Notes under the pieces: model-generated | What the model saw: the letters and a program-made list of their open reading frames with translations, nothing else | Databases searched by the model: none | What the model was told of the DNA's origin: nothing | Assembly: GCF_021023085.1 (NCBI RefSeq) | Contig: NZ_PGCK01000003.1 | Location: forward strand, 124,001 to 188,000 | Length of the DNA: 64,000 nt | DNA from: Methanooceanicella nereidis | GTDB taxonomy: Archaea > Halobacteriota > Methanocellia > Methanocellales > Methanocellaceae | Direction of reading: 5' to 3' | In this document: one piece after another, positions 16,169 to 24,904 of the stretch | Numbering within the stretch: the first letter of the stretch is position 1 | Layout: each line of letters opens with the position of its first letter | Program-made: the position numbers and the translations under genes

Positions 16169-17077
16169 ATGTCCAGCGCCGAGAAGATATCGTCAAGGCT
16201 TCCGCATTTCTACGTGCACTGGGATAAAGAGTCCCTGATATCGAACACTGTCGATTCTATCGGAAAGAGGCTGGACGAGTCAGAAAAAGAATTTATCGCA
16301 ATAATGCGCTGCCACTGGGTCGATACGGCAGGCGGCACGGACCTGGACAGGCTTGGCGCTATCTTCAGGATAGGGAGGAACGATGGCGAGCCGGATAATG
16401 ATTACCGGGGAAGGCTAAAGGCCGCGGTCATCAGCTACAAGGGAGGCGGGACCATAGGTGCGATCAAGACAATTGTCAGAGTGACACTGGGGCTGCCTCA
16501 AGACTACCCTGTCGAAATTATCGAGAACCCTCCCGTAGCTTTAAACAAGACATGGAATGTGAGGGCAGGCAAAGAATGGACAGTGAATCCAAGGAACATC
16601 AATGATACGGTGCCTGTGATCACGATTAAAGTGGAGACTGAGAACGCGAGGATCAGCGACCCTACCATAACTAATGTCACGACAGGCGAATCGATAACCT
16701 TCACCGGCGACATGCACCATGGCGACATTTTGAGAATAAGCGACGGAGTCGCGACGCTCAACGGGAGTGATGAAACGCCGAGGCTATCCACGACTAAGAT
16801 GCCTTCCCTGCCGCGCAGGAGGACGACATGGAAATATACGGAAGCGGTGGGCGCGAACATAGGTGTGTTCGACAGCACGAAATTTGACGAGTCAGTCTTT
16901 GCCATAGACATAATCTCATCAGTAACATTTGAGTGGGTGGCTGACCAGCCGGCTACCTTTGAGCTTCGCGTGCCTGAGCATATATTAATGAAGGCAGGCA
17001 TGAGGAAGGATTATTTACAGGAGATGCTGGAATCGGTGAAAGCAAGCGGCGTAAAAGCCGAAGTAAAGGTGATTTGA
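16169..17077 (+). CDS. tail protein I / gpI-like baseplate protein with beta-rich C-terminus
   Basis: A 302-residue protein. The N-terminal third matches P2 gpI-like proteins: LPHFYVHWDKES, HWVDTAGGTDLDRLGAIF, DNDYRGRLKAAVISYKGGGT. It lies next to J, as gpI does. The remaining ~200 residues are beta-strand rich with no recognised domain and could reach out to a fibre. GGAGGAC precedes the ATG. The downstream gap of ~30 bp is T-rich but holds no convincing terminator. Confidence 0.8.
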   Translation: MSSAEKISSRLPHFYVHWDKESLISNTVDSIGKRLDESEKEFIAIMRCHWVDTAGGTDLDRLGAIFRIGRNDGEPDNDYRGRLKAAVISYKGGGTIGAIKTIVRVTLGLPQDYPVEIIENPPVALNKTWNVRAGKEWTVNPRNINDTVPVITIKVETENARISDPTITNVTTGESITFTGDMHHGDILRISDGVATLNGSDETPRLSTTKMPSLPRRRTTWKYTEAVGANIGVFDSTKFDESVFAIDIISSVTFEWVADQPATFELRVPEHILMKAGMRKDYLQEMLESVKASGVKAEVKVI

Positions 17078-17117
17078 TGTATTTTTTTATTTTGATCAAT
17101 GGGGAGGGATGCCAGTA

Positions 17118-17741
17118 ATGGACTATGAGCCAATGTACAAGAAACCGGGAGATCTTATAAGATCTGACGAATGGAATAAGATCGTTGACGAGCTCAAGGC
17201 GCTAAAAAGCTACATAGAGAACATGACGCGGAGCGTCACGCTCACGGCGCTGCCGAGCCCGATAGGCAGGTCATTCGCCCTGAGCACAGGCGTGACGGAG
17301 GATTTCAACTATGGCGTGGACGTCATGGGACTGATAACGCGCCAGTACTATGGGGGAGCACAGCAGACCGGCGACATCTGCAGGTTCGGCCTTAGCGATT
17401 ATGCTGACATTATATCGTACTGGTCCGGCGCGGCTAACGGCGATAAAGAGGCACTTGTCATAAGTATAGAGTACGTGGACGGGTCAGTGTTCACGTCGGA
17501 AAAGCTGTATATACACGAGTGGTCAAACCTGAGGCCAAAGGGTAGTAAGAACCCGTACGTGGAATACCTCCAGTCCCCCAACCAGAGGCTCTGGTACAGG
17601 TATGTCCTGGTTAACCCTGACCCGGATAAGGAGATACGGTATATTACCTTTAAGGACTCGGATCCGGATTGCGCGCTGAGGATAGCGAACGTGATGCATT
17701 ACGTGACCAGGGTGAAACCGCTGGCAGTTAAGCCTGAATAA
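17118..17741 (+). CDS. unknown tail protein, possible fibre or fibre adaptor
   Basis: A 207-residue protein without a recognised family. The N-terminus (MYKKPGDLIRSDEWNKIVDELKALKSYIENM) is a helix seen at the N-termini of some tail-fibre and needle proteins; the rest is beta-rich with aromatic patches (YADIISYWSG, NQRLWYRYVLVN). The start at 17118 is preferred to 17109 because GGGGAGGG then sits nine bases upstream. Position after gpI is where fibre genes normally lie, so it may decide what the particle binds. That is inference. Confidence 0.6.
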   Translation: MDYEPMYKKPGDLIRSDEWNKIVDELKALKSYIENMTRSVTLTALPSPIGRSFALSTGVTEDFNYGVDVMGLITRQYYGGAQQTGDICRFGLSDYADIISYWSGAANGDKEALVISIEYVDGSVFTSEKLYIHEWSNLRPKGSKNPYVEYLQSPNQRLWYRYVLVNPDPDKEIRYITFKDSDPDCALRIANVMHYVTRVKPLAVKPE

Positions 17742-17758
17742 AATAAGCGAGTGATAAC

Positions 17759-18466
17759 ATGATCAGAGAAGTGGACGAAATATTGCTTGGATACCTTAGA
17801 GAAGGCTTATCTGAATTCATCTCCCCCGAGAACATCGTCATTGAGGAATTCAAGACCAAGAAGCCTAAAAAGTCGATCTCTCTGGTCAGCACCGAATACG
17901 TTATCGAAGAACTGGGCATGGGAAGCTCTTCCACTATAAAGAAGGAAGAGGCCATGGAAAAGTTCGACACCGACGGCGAAAAGAAAGATTTCCAGCTTTC
18001 TCGTACCCCGTTGAACCCGCTCATCAGCGTCGAGAGCCCTCCCGGCACGATAAAGAACGAGCCGGATGACTATATGGTGAATTATGCTACCGGATCGATA
18101 TCTTTCCGGACCGCTCCTGAAAAGGCCAAAGACGGCGTCCATGCCAGGTATAACGTGGCAAGGGCGGTAGCGGAGACCAGGAACCTGAAGTTCGTGCTAA
18201 ACTATTCGCTGATAATAACCACGGAAAATCCCCGGGATAAAAGCATTCTGACGCTTGAGGCTATCAAATTATTGTACGGTAAAAAAACTGCGATGGTATC
18301 AAACGGTATCGAGGATTTCAAATTGTTGAAGGGATATTCGGTCCATGCGTCTGAAGGACAGGTCGTAGATGCCAGCGTTATCGATTTCCAGGTCGTTAAG
18401 ATCGTGGAGATAGAGATACCGATGCCTCCGATGGAGCGCATAGAAATAGGCGAAATGAAGAGATAA
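17759..18466 (+). CDS. putative tail terminator/cap, DUF4255 (Pvc16-like)
   Basis: A 235-residue protein, last in the tail operon. The N-terminus MIREVDEILLGYLREGL is typical of DUF4255 proteins, whose member Pvc16 caps the tube of extracellular injection systems. A central NYATGSISFRTAP and LKFVLNYSLIITT fit the beta-rich family core. If correct, it links this cluster to extracellular injection systems rather than to a prophage. A GAGTGATAAC sequence precedes the ATG. No AAA+ ATPase gene follows, although it usually neighbours Pvc16. Confidence 0.5.
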   Translation: MIREVDEILLGYLREGLSEFISPENIVIEEFKTKKPKKSISLVSTEYVIEELGMGSSSTIKKEEAMEKFDTDGEKKDFQLSRTPLNPLISVESPPGTIKNEPDDYMVNYATGSISFRTAPEKAKDGVHARYNVARAVAETRNLKFVLNYSLIITTENPRDKSILTLEAIKLLYGKKTAMVSNGIEDFKLLKGYSVHASEGQVVDASVIDFQVVKIVEIEIPMPPMERIEIGEMKR

Positions 18467-18540
18467 AGCCGTGCTGGACAGTATTTCATATTTGAGGTTT
18501 AAGTAGAGTATGAAAACTTTCATTTAAACCTTCCGTCACA

Positions 18541-18670
18541 CAAGGGTTACTAAGGTGCACTAGCTTAACCACAAAGTACACAAGGGTTACTAAGGTGCAC
18601 TAGCTTAACCACAAAGTACACAAGGGTTACTAAGGTGCACTAGCTTAACCACAAAGTACACAAGGGTTAC
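18541..18670. repeat. tandem 40-bp direct repeat, left arm of a large inverted repeat
   Basis: Three perfect 40-base units (18541-18580, 18581-18620, 18621-18660) plus a 10-base partial. Each unit begins CAAGGGTTACTAAGG and contains TTAACCACAAAGTACA. No spacers separate them. The reverse complement recurs at 18721-18834, so the pair can fold into a long hairpin across the 3' side of the tail operon. Confidence 0.9.
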
Positions 18671-18720
18671 AAAGTTCCACAAATTTTTTTTAGAGAGTGT
18701 TAATCTTCTAAAAATTCCTT

Positions 18721-18834
18721 TGTGTTCCTTGGTTGCCTTTGTGTACTTTGTGGTTGAGCTTGTGTTCCTTGGTTGCCTTTGTGTACTTTGTGGTTGAGCT
18801 TGTGTTCCTTGGTTGCCCTTGTGTACTTTGTGGT
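18721..18834. repeat. tandem 40-bp repeat, right arm of the inverted repeat
   Basis: Two perfect 40-base units (18721-18760, 18761-18800) and a 34-base third (18801-18834), each TGTGTTCCTTGGTTGCC followed by TTTGTGTACTTTGTGGTT. They are near reverse complements of the left-arm units. The 50-base centre includes TTAGAGAGTGTTAATCTTC, which recurs in the related elements at 34.1 and 45.4 kb. Together with the flanks this accounts for the 18467-18939 gap; no gene is seen there. Confidence 0.9.
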
Positions 18835-18939
18835 AAAAAATAGTGGACCTTAGTCACCTTCGTGGACGAATTGGCTAATAACAAAGGTTTTCATTTAAAA
18901 ATTAGGAATAGGGCTAGAAAGCCCTATCGTTCTTTAATG

Positions 18940-20802
18940 TTAACTTTCCATGTTAGGTTGCCTTGCTCCGCAGCTGTAGCAGAACTTTGCAGCCTCCGGC
19001 AGCACCGTCTCGCATGTCGGGCAGACTTTCACGTCCACTCCCGAAGGCGGAGTAAGCCCGCACTTGTGGCAGCTCGGAGCTTCTAGTTCCATTGGCGCTC
19101 CGCAGTGCATACAGAATCTCTTTGGCAGGCCTTTGAACACTACCTTAGTCTCGCCTTTAATGTCACCGCTCGCAGCAGTGATTATCGCCGTGCCGCTCAC
19201 TTCTCCGGAGGTAACGCTCGTGGTCACTTCGGGCGTCTTTGGCGATATCTTTACTGTGCCCGGTATCGTTCCAAGTGTAGTTTTAATGTCTACGTTTTTC
19301 TCCTCTATCCAGGAGAAATAGCTGCCCTCTCCGTCCTTGAACTTTATGGTTATGTTGGCCGACGATTTACCGTCCGCCGGTATGGAATCCGGAGAAGCCG
19401 ACATCTCAATTGTCGCTTTACCGTAGATGAATTTTACCTGCGCCTTTGCGATCTTACCGTTCGCCTTAGCCGTTATGTCCACCGGGCCGCATTCCTTTGA
19501 AGTTGTGAGTACGGCTTCTACAAGTTCCCTTCCTGAGGGTATGATGACATTTTTAATACTGCCTGCTGTCGCCTCAAACTCCACTTCGACGTCCGAGCTT
19601 TGTTTCTTCGGCTTGCCGAACCCGTTCACGAATAAGACCTTAAGGGGTATCGTGGACTTGCCGTCACATGGAGCTTCCTTCTGTTTTGGAATGACCTGGA
19701 GGTTACTCTGGAACATCTTTAACAGTACGAATATTGCTACAGCGAGTATCGCGAGTATGATCAGCGCCCCGATCAATATGGCGGCTGTGCCCAGTCCCGG
19801 CGCGCCTCCCGAGCCCTCTACCGCTATGAGAGTCTCATTGGTGGAATATACTCCCATGTTATCTGTGACTGTAAGGATCGCCGTATAGTTGCCCTCTCCA
19901 TCGAATGTATGGCTCACAACTTTTCCGGTGGCGCTTCCGCCGTCGCTGAAGCTCCACGCGTATGATGTGATCGTACCGTCGTTATCGACGGAGTCAGATG
20001 CGTCGAATGTCACTGTCAGCGGTGATGAGCCGGATACTGCCGATGCAGAGAATGTCGCTACAGGAGGCTGGTTCGTGGCACCGACGAGGATCTGCCCTGA
20101 TGTCGAATTGGATAGCCCCAGGTTGTCGGTCACTGTAAGCGACGGGTAATACGTGCCAGAGGTATTGTAGGTGTGTTTTACCGTTTTACCTGTCCCTGTC
20201 TTTCCGTCACCAAAATTCCATGAATAGGTAGTTATAGTTCCGCCGATGTCCGTGGATCCCGAGGCGTCGAATGTGACCTCCAGCGGTGTCTGCCCGGATG
20301 ATGGCGAAAGTGAGAAATACGCAGATGGCGGGTTGTTCTTTACCGTAATGTTCACGTTAGTCGTACTATCGTAATATCCCGACTTGCTTGCAGTGGCATT
20401 TAAGTTAAAAACACCTGATGTCGATGACTTGAACGTAGTGGTGAACTTTCCTTGAGAATTAGTCGTCCCGGTCGTGCTTCCCAGCGTCCCGCCGGAACTT
20501 TTTAACTTTATTGTGGCACCCACGATGGGCGTATCGTTATAATACTTGGCCGTGACCGTTATGGTCGCGGGAGAATCCAGGTTTATGTTAAACGAGCTGG
20601 AATCAATGTTGACCTTTGTGGTCAATGAGAATATTATGGCCGGATTTATCGAGACTACCGGGGTATATGTACCGATCGGAATTACATATGTTGGATTTGC
20701 GGCCGTACATAGCCCGGCCGAACCGATCAATAATGTGATCAATATCAAGACAGCCAATAATCTACGATAAATACCCCTATCGGTAAACCCACCTATCACC
20801 AT
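18940..20802 (-). CDS. membrane-anchored PKD/Ig-like surface protein with C-terminal double zinc ribbon
   Basis: A 620-residue protein. An N-terminal signal/anchor (LLAVLILITLLIGSAGLCTA) is followed by an Ig-like (Big_1-type) domain (about 50-155) and two PKD domains (about 158-330; VTFDASGSTD, YSWNFGDG and VTFDASDSVD, YAWSFSDG). A transmembrane helix (about 338-365, AAILIGALIILAILAVAIFVLL) comes next, then two further Ig-like beta domains. The C-terminus is a double zinc ribbon: CMHCG, CHKCG, CPTCE, CYSCG. The zinc ribbons would be cytoplasmic if the outside part is N-terminal. An adhesion or envelope role is plausible. It faces the tail operon across the hairpin repeats. Confidence 0.8.
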   Translation of the reverse strand: MVIGGFTDRGIYRRLLAVLILITLLIGSAGLCTAANPTYVIPIGTYTPVVSINPAIIFSLTTKVNIDSSSFNINLDSPATITVTAKYYNDTPIVGATIKLKSSGGTLGSTTGTTNSQGKFTTTFKSSTSGVFNLNATASKSGYYDSTTNVNITVKNNPPSAYFSLSPSSGQTPLEVTFDASGSTDIGGTITTYSWNFGDGKTGTGKTVKHTYNTSGTYYPSLTVTDNLGLSNSTSGQILVGATNQPPVATFSASAVSGSSPLTVTFDASDSVDNDGTITSYAWSFSDGGSATGKVVSHTFDGEGNYTAILTVTDNMGVYSTNETLIAVEGSGGAPGLGTAAILIGALIILAILAVAIFVLLKMFQSNLQVIPKQKEAPCDGKSTIPLKVLFVNGFGKPKKQSSDVEVEFEATAGSIKNVIIPSGRELVEAVLTTSKECGPVDITAKANGKIAKAQVKFIYGKATIEMSASPDSIPADGKSSANITIKFKDGEGSYFSWIEEKNVDIKTTLGTIPGTVKISPKTPEVTTSVTSGEVSGTAIITAASGDIKGETKVVFKGLPKRFCMHCGAPMELEAPSCHKCGLTPPSGVDVKVCPTCETVLPEAAKFCYSCGARQPNMES

Positions 20803-21045
20803 ATTTTTCCCTCAACGTTATATATCTAATAATCAGGCCCGGAATAAATCCGGGTATATAAAATCATGGACAGTAGCTTATATAAAGCTTTCTTATAGCC
20901 TATAAGCGATAGCTTCTTTCCTTACATATTTTAAATATGTCTGGAAAATCTAGCCAAGAAATTAAAATAAAATTTGAGTATCGGAGGAAACTTTCCGTCA
21001 ATATTATTAATCAGCAGTGTTTACCATTTCTTACCGGTGATGCTT

Positions 21046-21609
21046 ATGGATAAATTAGCGATGGGTCCCAGACCGTACCTATTCCCGATGCCGACCGTGC
21101 TTATCGGGGCAAACGTCAATGAAAAGCCGAACTATATGGCCGCCGCATGGGCGAGCATAGCCAACTGGGTGCCCCCTATGGTAGCCGTGGCAGTGAACCA
21201 TGCAAGGTATACGAACAAAGGAATTAACGAGAACAGGACGTTCAGCGTGAACATGCCGTCCAGGAAACAGCTTGCAAAGACAGATTACTGCGGCCTTGTC
21301 TCGGGGAACATGGTCGATAAGTCGGCTATCTTCGAGTCTTTCTATGGTAAGCTTGAGACTGCTCCGATGGCCAGCGAGTGTCCCGTGTCGCTCGAATGTA
21401 AGCTTCATACCTCGTTAGACCTTGGCAGCCATTTTCTCTTTATCGGGGAGATCGTCGACGTGTACGTTGATAAAGACTGTATTACCGACGGCCTGCCTGA
21501 CATTCAGAAAGTAGATCCCGTCATTTACTCGATGTCACAGGGTAATTACTGGAGCGTCGGCGAGAATATAGGAAAAGCCTACAGTATCGGAAAAGAGTAT
21601 AAAAAGTAA
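21046..21609 (+). CDS. flavin reductase family protein
   Basis: A 187-residue FMN-binding split-barrel (flavoredoxin/flavin reductase-like) protein. Characteristic segments: YLFPMPTVLIGANVNEKPNYMAAAW at the start, NENRTFSVNMPS and KTDYCGLVSG in the middle, and HFLFIGEIVDVYVD near 140. It likely transfers electrons through FMN, perhaps in oxygen or peroxide defence. ATG 21046 is chosen because GGTGA lies five bases upstream; in-frame starts at 21040 and 20974 (TTG) are less likely. It converges on the membrane-protein gene at 21706. Confidence 0.85.
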   Translation: MDKLAMGPRPYLFPMPTVLIGANVNEKPNYMAAAWASIANWVPPMVAVAVNHARYTNKGINENRTFSVNMPSRKQLAKTDYCGLVSGNMVDKSAIFESFYGKLETAPMASECPVSLECKLHTSLDLGSHFLFIGEIVDVYVDKDCITDGLPDIQKVDPVIYSMSQGNYWSVGENIGKAYSIGKEYKK

Positions 21610-21646
21610 ATAACAGTGATCTTTTTTACCGTGTCAATGACCGGGA

Positions 21647-21671
21647 GGAAGCAGGTTGTGGTCCTGCTTCC
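21647..21671. terminator. bidirectional hairpin between convergent genes
   Basis: A perfect 9-bp stem GGAAGCAGG/CCTGCTTCC with a 7-base loop lies midway between the stop of the flavin reductase gene and the stop of the minus-strand membrane-protein gene. A T-run (CTTTTTT) occurs just upstream and GTTGTTTCG downstream. Likely terminates one or both transcripts. Confidence 0.55.
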
Positions 21672-21705
21672 GTTGTTTCGTTCAGGGCGATATTGTATTA
21701 TCGGA

Positions 21706-21996
21706 TCATACAGCGATCATCGTCATCAGGCTCACGAATTGCTCCAGCACTTTTGCCACGACTATCGCGGTGACAGCCATCGCCAGTTCCCTGCCGGCCT
21801 CCGTCAATATCGGGGCGATTATCGTGACGACCCATGCTGTTATAGTCAAAGCCAGATGAGCGGCCCCGTTCAGGATCGAAGTGACCGTGCAGGAAAACGG
21901 CTCCCACCAGATGCATGCCACTATGATCGCTTCTACCACTAAAAAGATAACAAAAAATATCAGGGCCTCTAAAATCAATAAGTTCCAGTCAACCAT
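21706..21996 (-). CDS. small membrane protein, unknown
   Basis: A 96-residue protein with at least three hydrophobic segments (LLILEALIFFVIFLVVEAIIVA, AAHLALTITAWVVTIIAPIL, LAMAVTAIVVAKVLEQFV). I do not recognise the family. ATG 21996 is preferred because GGAGGT lies upstream of it; the longer TTG frame from 22014 would start inside that ribosome site. No obvious operon partner. Confidence 0.6.
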   Translation of the reverse strand: MVDWNLLILEALIFFVIFLVVEAIIVACIWWEPFSCTVTSILNGAAHLALTITAWVVTIIAPILTEAGRELAMAVTAIVVAKVLEQFVSLMTMIAV

Positions 21997-22224
21997 GGTC
22001 AGAGAAACCTCCAATCTAGATATTACCTATTTTTTATGGGTTTAATAAGTTTTTTACGGATTGTTTTGCTTAATAAGGTTTAAATTAAGAATAGATGCAT
22101 GTCATAATGGTCAATATTCATCTATTAATGGAATAATGGGCTAATAGGCAAATGAAATACGGGATATGTTTGAAAAATATTTATATTAACATCATCAGAC
22201 TCACTCCATATTTCTATCAAGGAC

Positions 22225-22800
22225 ATGAATCTCAATATTTCGAGACTGGATACCAGAGTGCAGGGATCCATCAGGGATTCCTGTAAAAGGCTTGGGTCAG
22301 TGCATAGGGGACTTGCGGAGGGCCTGACCATGCATACGATGGACTTCAGGCTCCCTGTCGTCGAAAAGCTCGACCGGACGTTTTTCAAAGGCAAATTTTG
22401 CGGCACGTATGGGATCTCGGTCACCACTTTCGTCCCATTTATCAGGACGCCGGTGATCCTTCTTAATGAGCGCTGGCTATCGGATTATGACCTGGCTACA
22501 AACTCTTTAAGGCGTACGATGGACTGCGGATGGCATCCTGAATGCGATGACGTTTTCGATTATCTGGTATTCCACGAAGCCGCTCATACGATATATAAGA
22601 ATATGTCCATGAACAAGAAAAGGCACTGGAAAGGCTTCTTCAGGGACCGGAAAAATAGATCCGATATAATGGATATATCCGGGTACTCGCTCGTGAACGC
22701 CGGCGAATGCTTTTGCGAATCGGTCGCCGCATACTATTGCGGAGCCGATCATTACCGGTCTAACAGGTTCGCGGCGATGGCGCGAGACCTGTTCTTTTAA
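22225..22800 (+). CDS. putative zinc metallopeptidase-like protein (HEAAH motif)
   Basis: A 191-residue protein with the zincin signature H-E-x-x-H in DYLVFHEAAHTIYKN (about residues 112-126). About 35 residues later lies NAGECFCESVAAYYCG, whose Glu could be the third ligand, as in minimal-metalloprotease folds. There is no signal peptide, so a cytoplasmic protease is indicated. Family not recognised beyond the motif. The start at 22225 has AAGGA immediately upstream, closer than ideal. Confidence 0.6.
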   Translation: MNLNISRLDTRVQGSIRDSCKRLGSVHRGLAEGLTMHTMDFRLPVVEKLDRTFFKGKFCGTYGISVTTFVPFIRTPVILLNERWLSDYDLATNSLRRTMDCGWHPECDDVFDYLVFHEAAHTIYKNMSMNKKRHWKGFFRDRKNRSDIMDISGYSLVNAGECFCESVAAYYCGADHYRSNRFAAMARDLFF

Positions 22801-22816
22801 ATCTTAATATGCCCTA

Positions 22817-23329
22817 TCAGATGAAACGCTGTAGCCAGACGATGTCCAGGTCCTTATCAAGTTTCTTACCGACACGCAGGAACCTGCCGCATTCGACAAA
22901 GCCATGTTTCTTATGGAAGTCAATGCTGGCCTGGTTCACGGATGAAGTGCTTGCCAGCAGTGTATCTACGCCCATCTTTCTCGCATCGTCCACCAGCATA
23001 TTCAGCATCCGGGTGCCGATTCCTTTGCGGTCGTTACCGGGCTTTAAGAAATAGGTGAGCTCTGCCGACCTTTTGAACGTGCTCATCATGTTATGGGGCC
23101 TTAGTAATCCGTATCCTATTATACTGCCGTCCTCTGCATCCTTGTCGCCCGGACCGGCCTCTACTACATAAAACGGATAACCTTTAGCCATACCTCTTAA
23201 CAGGTCAAAAAATTCGTACCCCACTTTGTTTTCAGGGAACGCTGCAAGGCTGTTCTCTATATAGTGATTGAAGATGTCTATTACAGGCGATCTATCCTTT
23301 TCCGTTACCGGGCGTATAGAGTATTCCAT
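22817..23329 (-). CDS. GNAT family N-acetyltransferase
   Basis: A 170-residue GNAT protein resembling phosphinothricin acetyltransferase-like members: SIRPVTEKDRSPVIDIFNHYIENS at the N-terminus, a beta-4 region with SIIGYGLL, the acetyl-CoA loop in KPGNDRKGIGTRMLNMLVDDARK, then LLASTSSVNQASIDFHKKHGFVECG. Substrate unknown. ATG 23329 is preferred; a GTG three codons upstream (23338) is possible. Its 3' end lies 16 bases from that of the metalloprotease-like gene, so the two converge. Confidence 0.85.
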   Translation of the reverse strand: MEYSIRPVTEKDRSPVIDIFNHYIENSLAAFPENKVGYEFFDLLRGMAKGYPFYVVEAGPGDKDAEDGSIIGYGLLRPHNMMSTFKRSAELTYFLKPGNDRKGIGTRMLNMLVDDARKMGVDTLLASTSSVNQASIDFHKKHGFVECGRFLRVGKKLDKDLDIVWLQRFI

Positions 23330-23535
23330 AGGTATCACTGAACATGGCTATAATTATAAATTATTGACATAACTTTTTCCATACTCAATCAAAGTGAATA
23401 TTATGACACGATCAATAAGTCATAATATAGGATTTTCTTGATAACATTTGATCAATAGCATTGATAACTCTTTTATTAGATTATGACAATCCCCACAATA
23501 GGATCTAAGCGTACAACTGATGGCCGGGGACTATC

Positions 23536-24735
23536 ATGGATCACACGCAACTTCTAAGCATAGAATTCCAGATAGCATTACTCCTTCTCATTGCGGTCGG
23601 AGGCTACCTTCTGGCTTCGTGGATACACCAGTCGGCAGTCGTTGGAGAGATACTTCTCGGCCTTATCGTGGGTCCCAGCGTTCTTGGGCTTATCACCTAT
23701 ACTGATATTGTTAGCGCGCTTGCGCATATAGGCGCGATCATTATACTTTTCGTAATAGGCTTTGATTTCCATTTCTCGGACTTACTAAAAGTCCGATATT
23801 TTTCCATAGGGATATCTGGAGTGATCCTGCCATGGATCGCCGGATTCCTTACGGCGGAATATCTTGGTTACGGTATAGAGGGAGCTTTTTTCATAGGCGC
23901 GGCACTCACAGCAACAAGCATTGCAATAACAGCGAACGTGCTCAAGGAGATGGGAAAGCTGCATACCGAAGTTGCCAACGCTATAATAGGCAGTGCGGTA
24001 GTGGACGACATCCTGGCCCTGATAGTCCTTTCCATAACTGTCGACACTGTATACGGGGCAGTGACCTTCGCCGAGATCGCCATTTCGGTGTTAAGGCCTA
24101 TCTTATATATCGTTCTGGCCGCACTTGCAGGGTTGTATATTGTTGACAGGCTTATAATGAAGGTAGACTCTTCCGGGCTCGCTTTAAAGTTCCCGGAGTT
24201 CGTCTTTCTTTTCGGCTTATGCATCGCGTTCATCTACGCGCTCGTCGCTGACTTTTTTGGACTTTCCCCGCTGATAGGCTCGTTTATCGCCGGCGTCTCG
24301 ATCAATAAGGTATCGCTAAAGCACAGCCTGAGCATCAAGAAAGGCTCGGAATATCTTTACGTTCCTTTCGCTGCGATCTTTTTTATCTCGCTTGGTATCC
24401 TTGTAGATCTGCACGAGGTGACCGCAGCGATAATACCGTTGATAATTCTTATCGCGATCGTGGCATCGCTGTCAAAGTTCATCGGCTGCAGCCTGCCTGC
24501 AAAATTACTCGGCATGGACCTTCATGATTCATTGACTGTCGGTGCCGGAATGATCCCGCGCGGCGAAATGGCGATGGTCATCGCTCTTGTAGGGCTGTCC
24601 ATGGGGATAATGGAACAGGACGTGTTCATTTCGATAATCATGGCAAGCCTCATCTGCACACTGATAACCCCGCTGCTGCTCAAGGACTGGCTTTTCCGGG
24701 AGAAGCATGAGTATCCGGAGAGAATATCGCATTGA
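23536..24735 (+). CDS. monovalent cation:proton antiporter (CPA2/NapA-like)
   Basis: A 399-residue membrane protein with about 12 hydrophobic segments. It has the CPA2 family pattern: HQSAVVGEILLGLIVGPSVLGL near the start, GAALTATSIAITANVLKEMG, and the ion-binding aspartate pair in GSAVVDDILALIVLS (about 154-168). The paired Asp suggests an electrogenic NapA-like exchanger of Na+ or K+ for H+. It lacks the C-terminal RCK/TrkA-N domain seen in KefB/C. The ~200-bp upstream gap is AT-rich with repeated GATCAAT motifs but no clear promoter call. Confidence 0.87.
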   Translation: MDHTQLLSIEFQIALLLLIAVGGYLLASWIHQSAVVGEILLGLIVGPSVLGLITYTDIVSALAHIGAIIILFVIGFDFHFSDLLKVRYFSIGISGVILPWIAGFLTAEYLGYGIEGAFFIGAALTATSIAITANVLKEMGKLHTEVANAIIGSAVVDDILALIVLSITVDTVYGAVTFAEIAISVLRPILYIVLAALAGLYIVDRLIMKVDSSGLALKFPEFVFLFGLCIAFIYALVADFFGLSPLIGSFIAGVSINKVSLKHSLSIKKGSEYLYVPFAAIFFISLGILVDLHEVTAAIIPLIILIAIVASLSKFIGCSLPAKLLGMDLHDSLTVGAGMIPRGEMAMVIALVGLSMGIMEQDVFISIIMASLICTLITPLLLKDWLFREKHEYPERISH

Positions 24736-24904
24736 CGGTGTCAATTTGACGTGCCGTAATAAGTTTCATAATAAGACGCCAGTAACGCCGGGATAGTTTA
24801 TATTCCTAAAATCCAGACTCAATAGATAATATCTGTAGACGAGACCGACTACAGGGCATATATGGCCACTGCCGGAGAAACTCGTCACAAGGGAGCCGGA
24901 TGAC

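Noticed and set aside
3409-18466. Intact prophage or provirus
   Set aside because: No capsid, portal, terminase, integrase, replication or lysis gene is present, and no attachment repeats flank the operon.
18541-18834. CRISPR array
   Set aside because: The 40-bp units follow each other without spacers and the second half is inverted; no cas genes are nearby.
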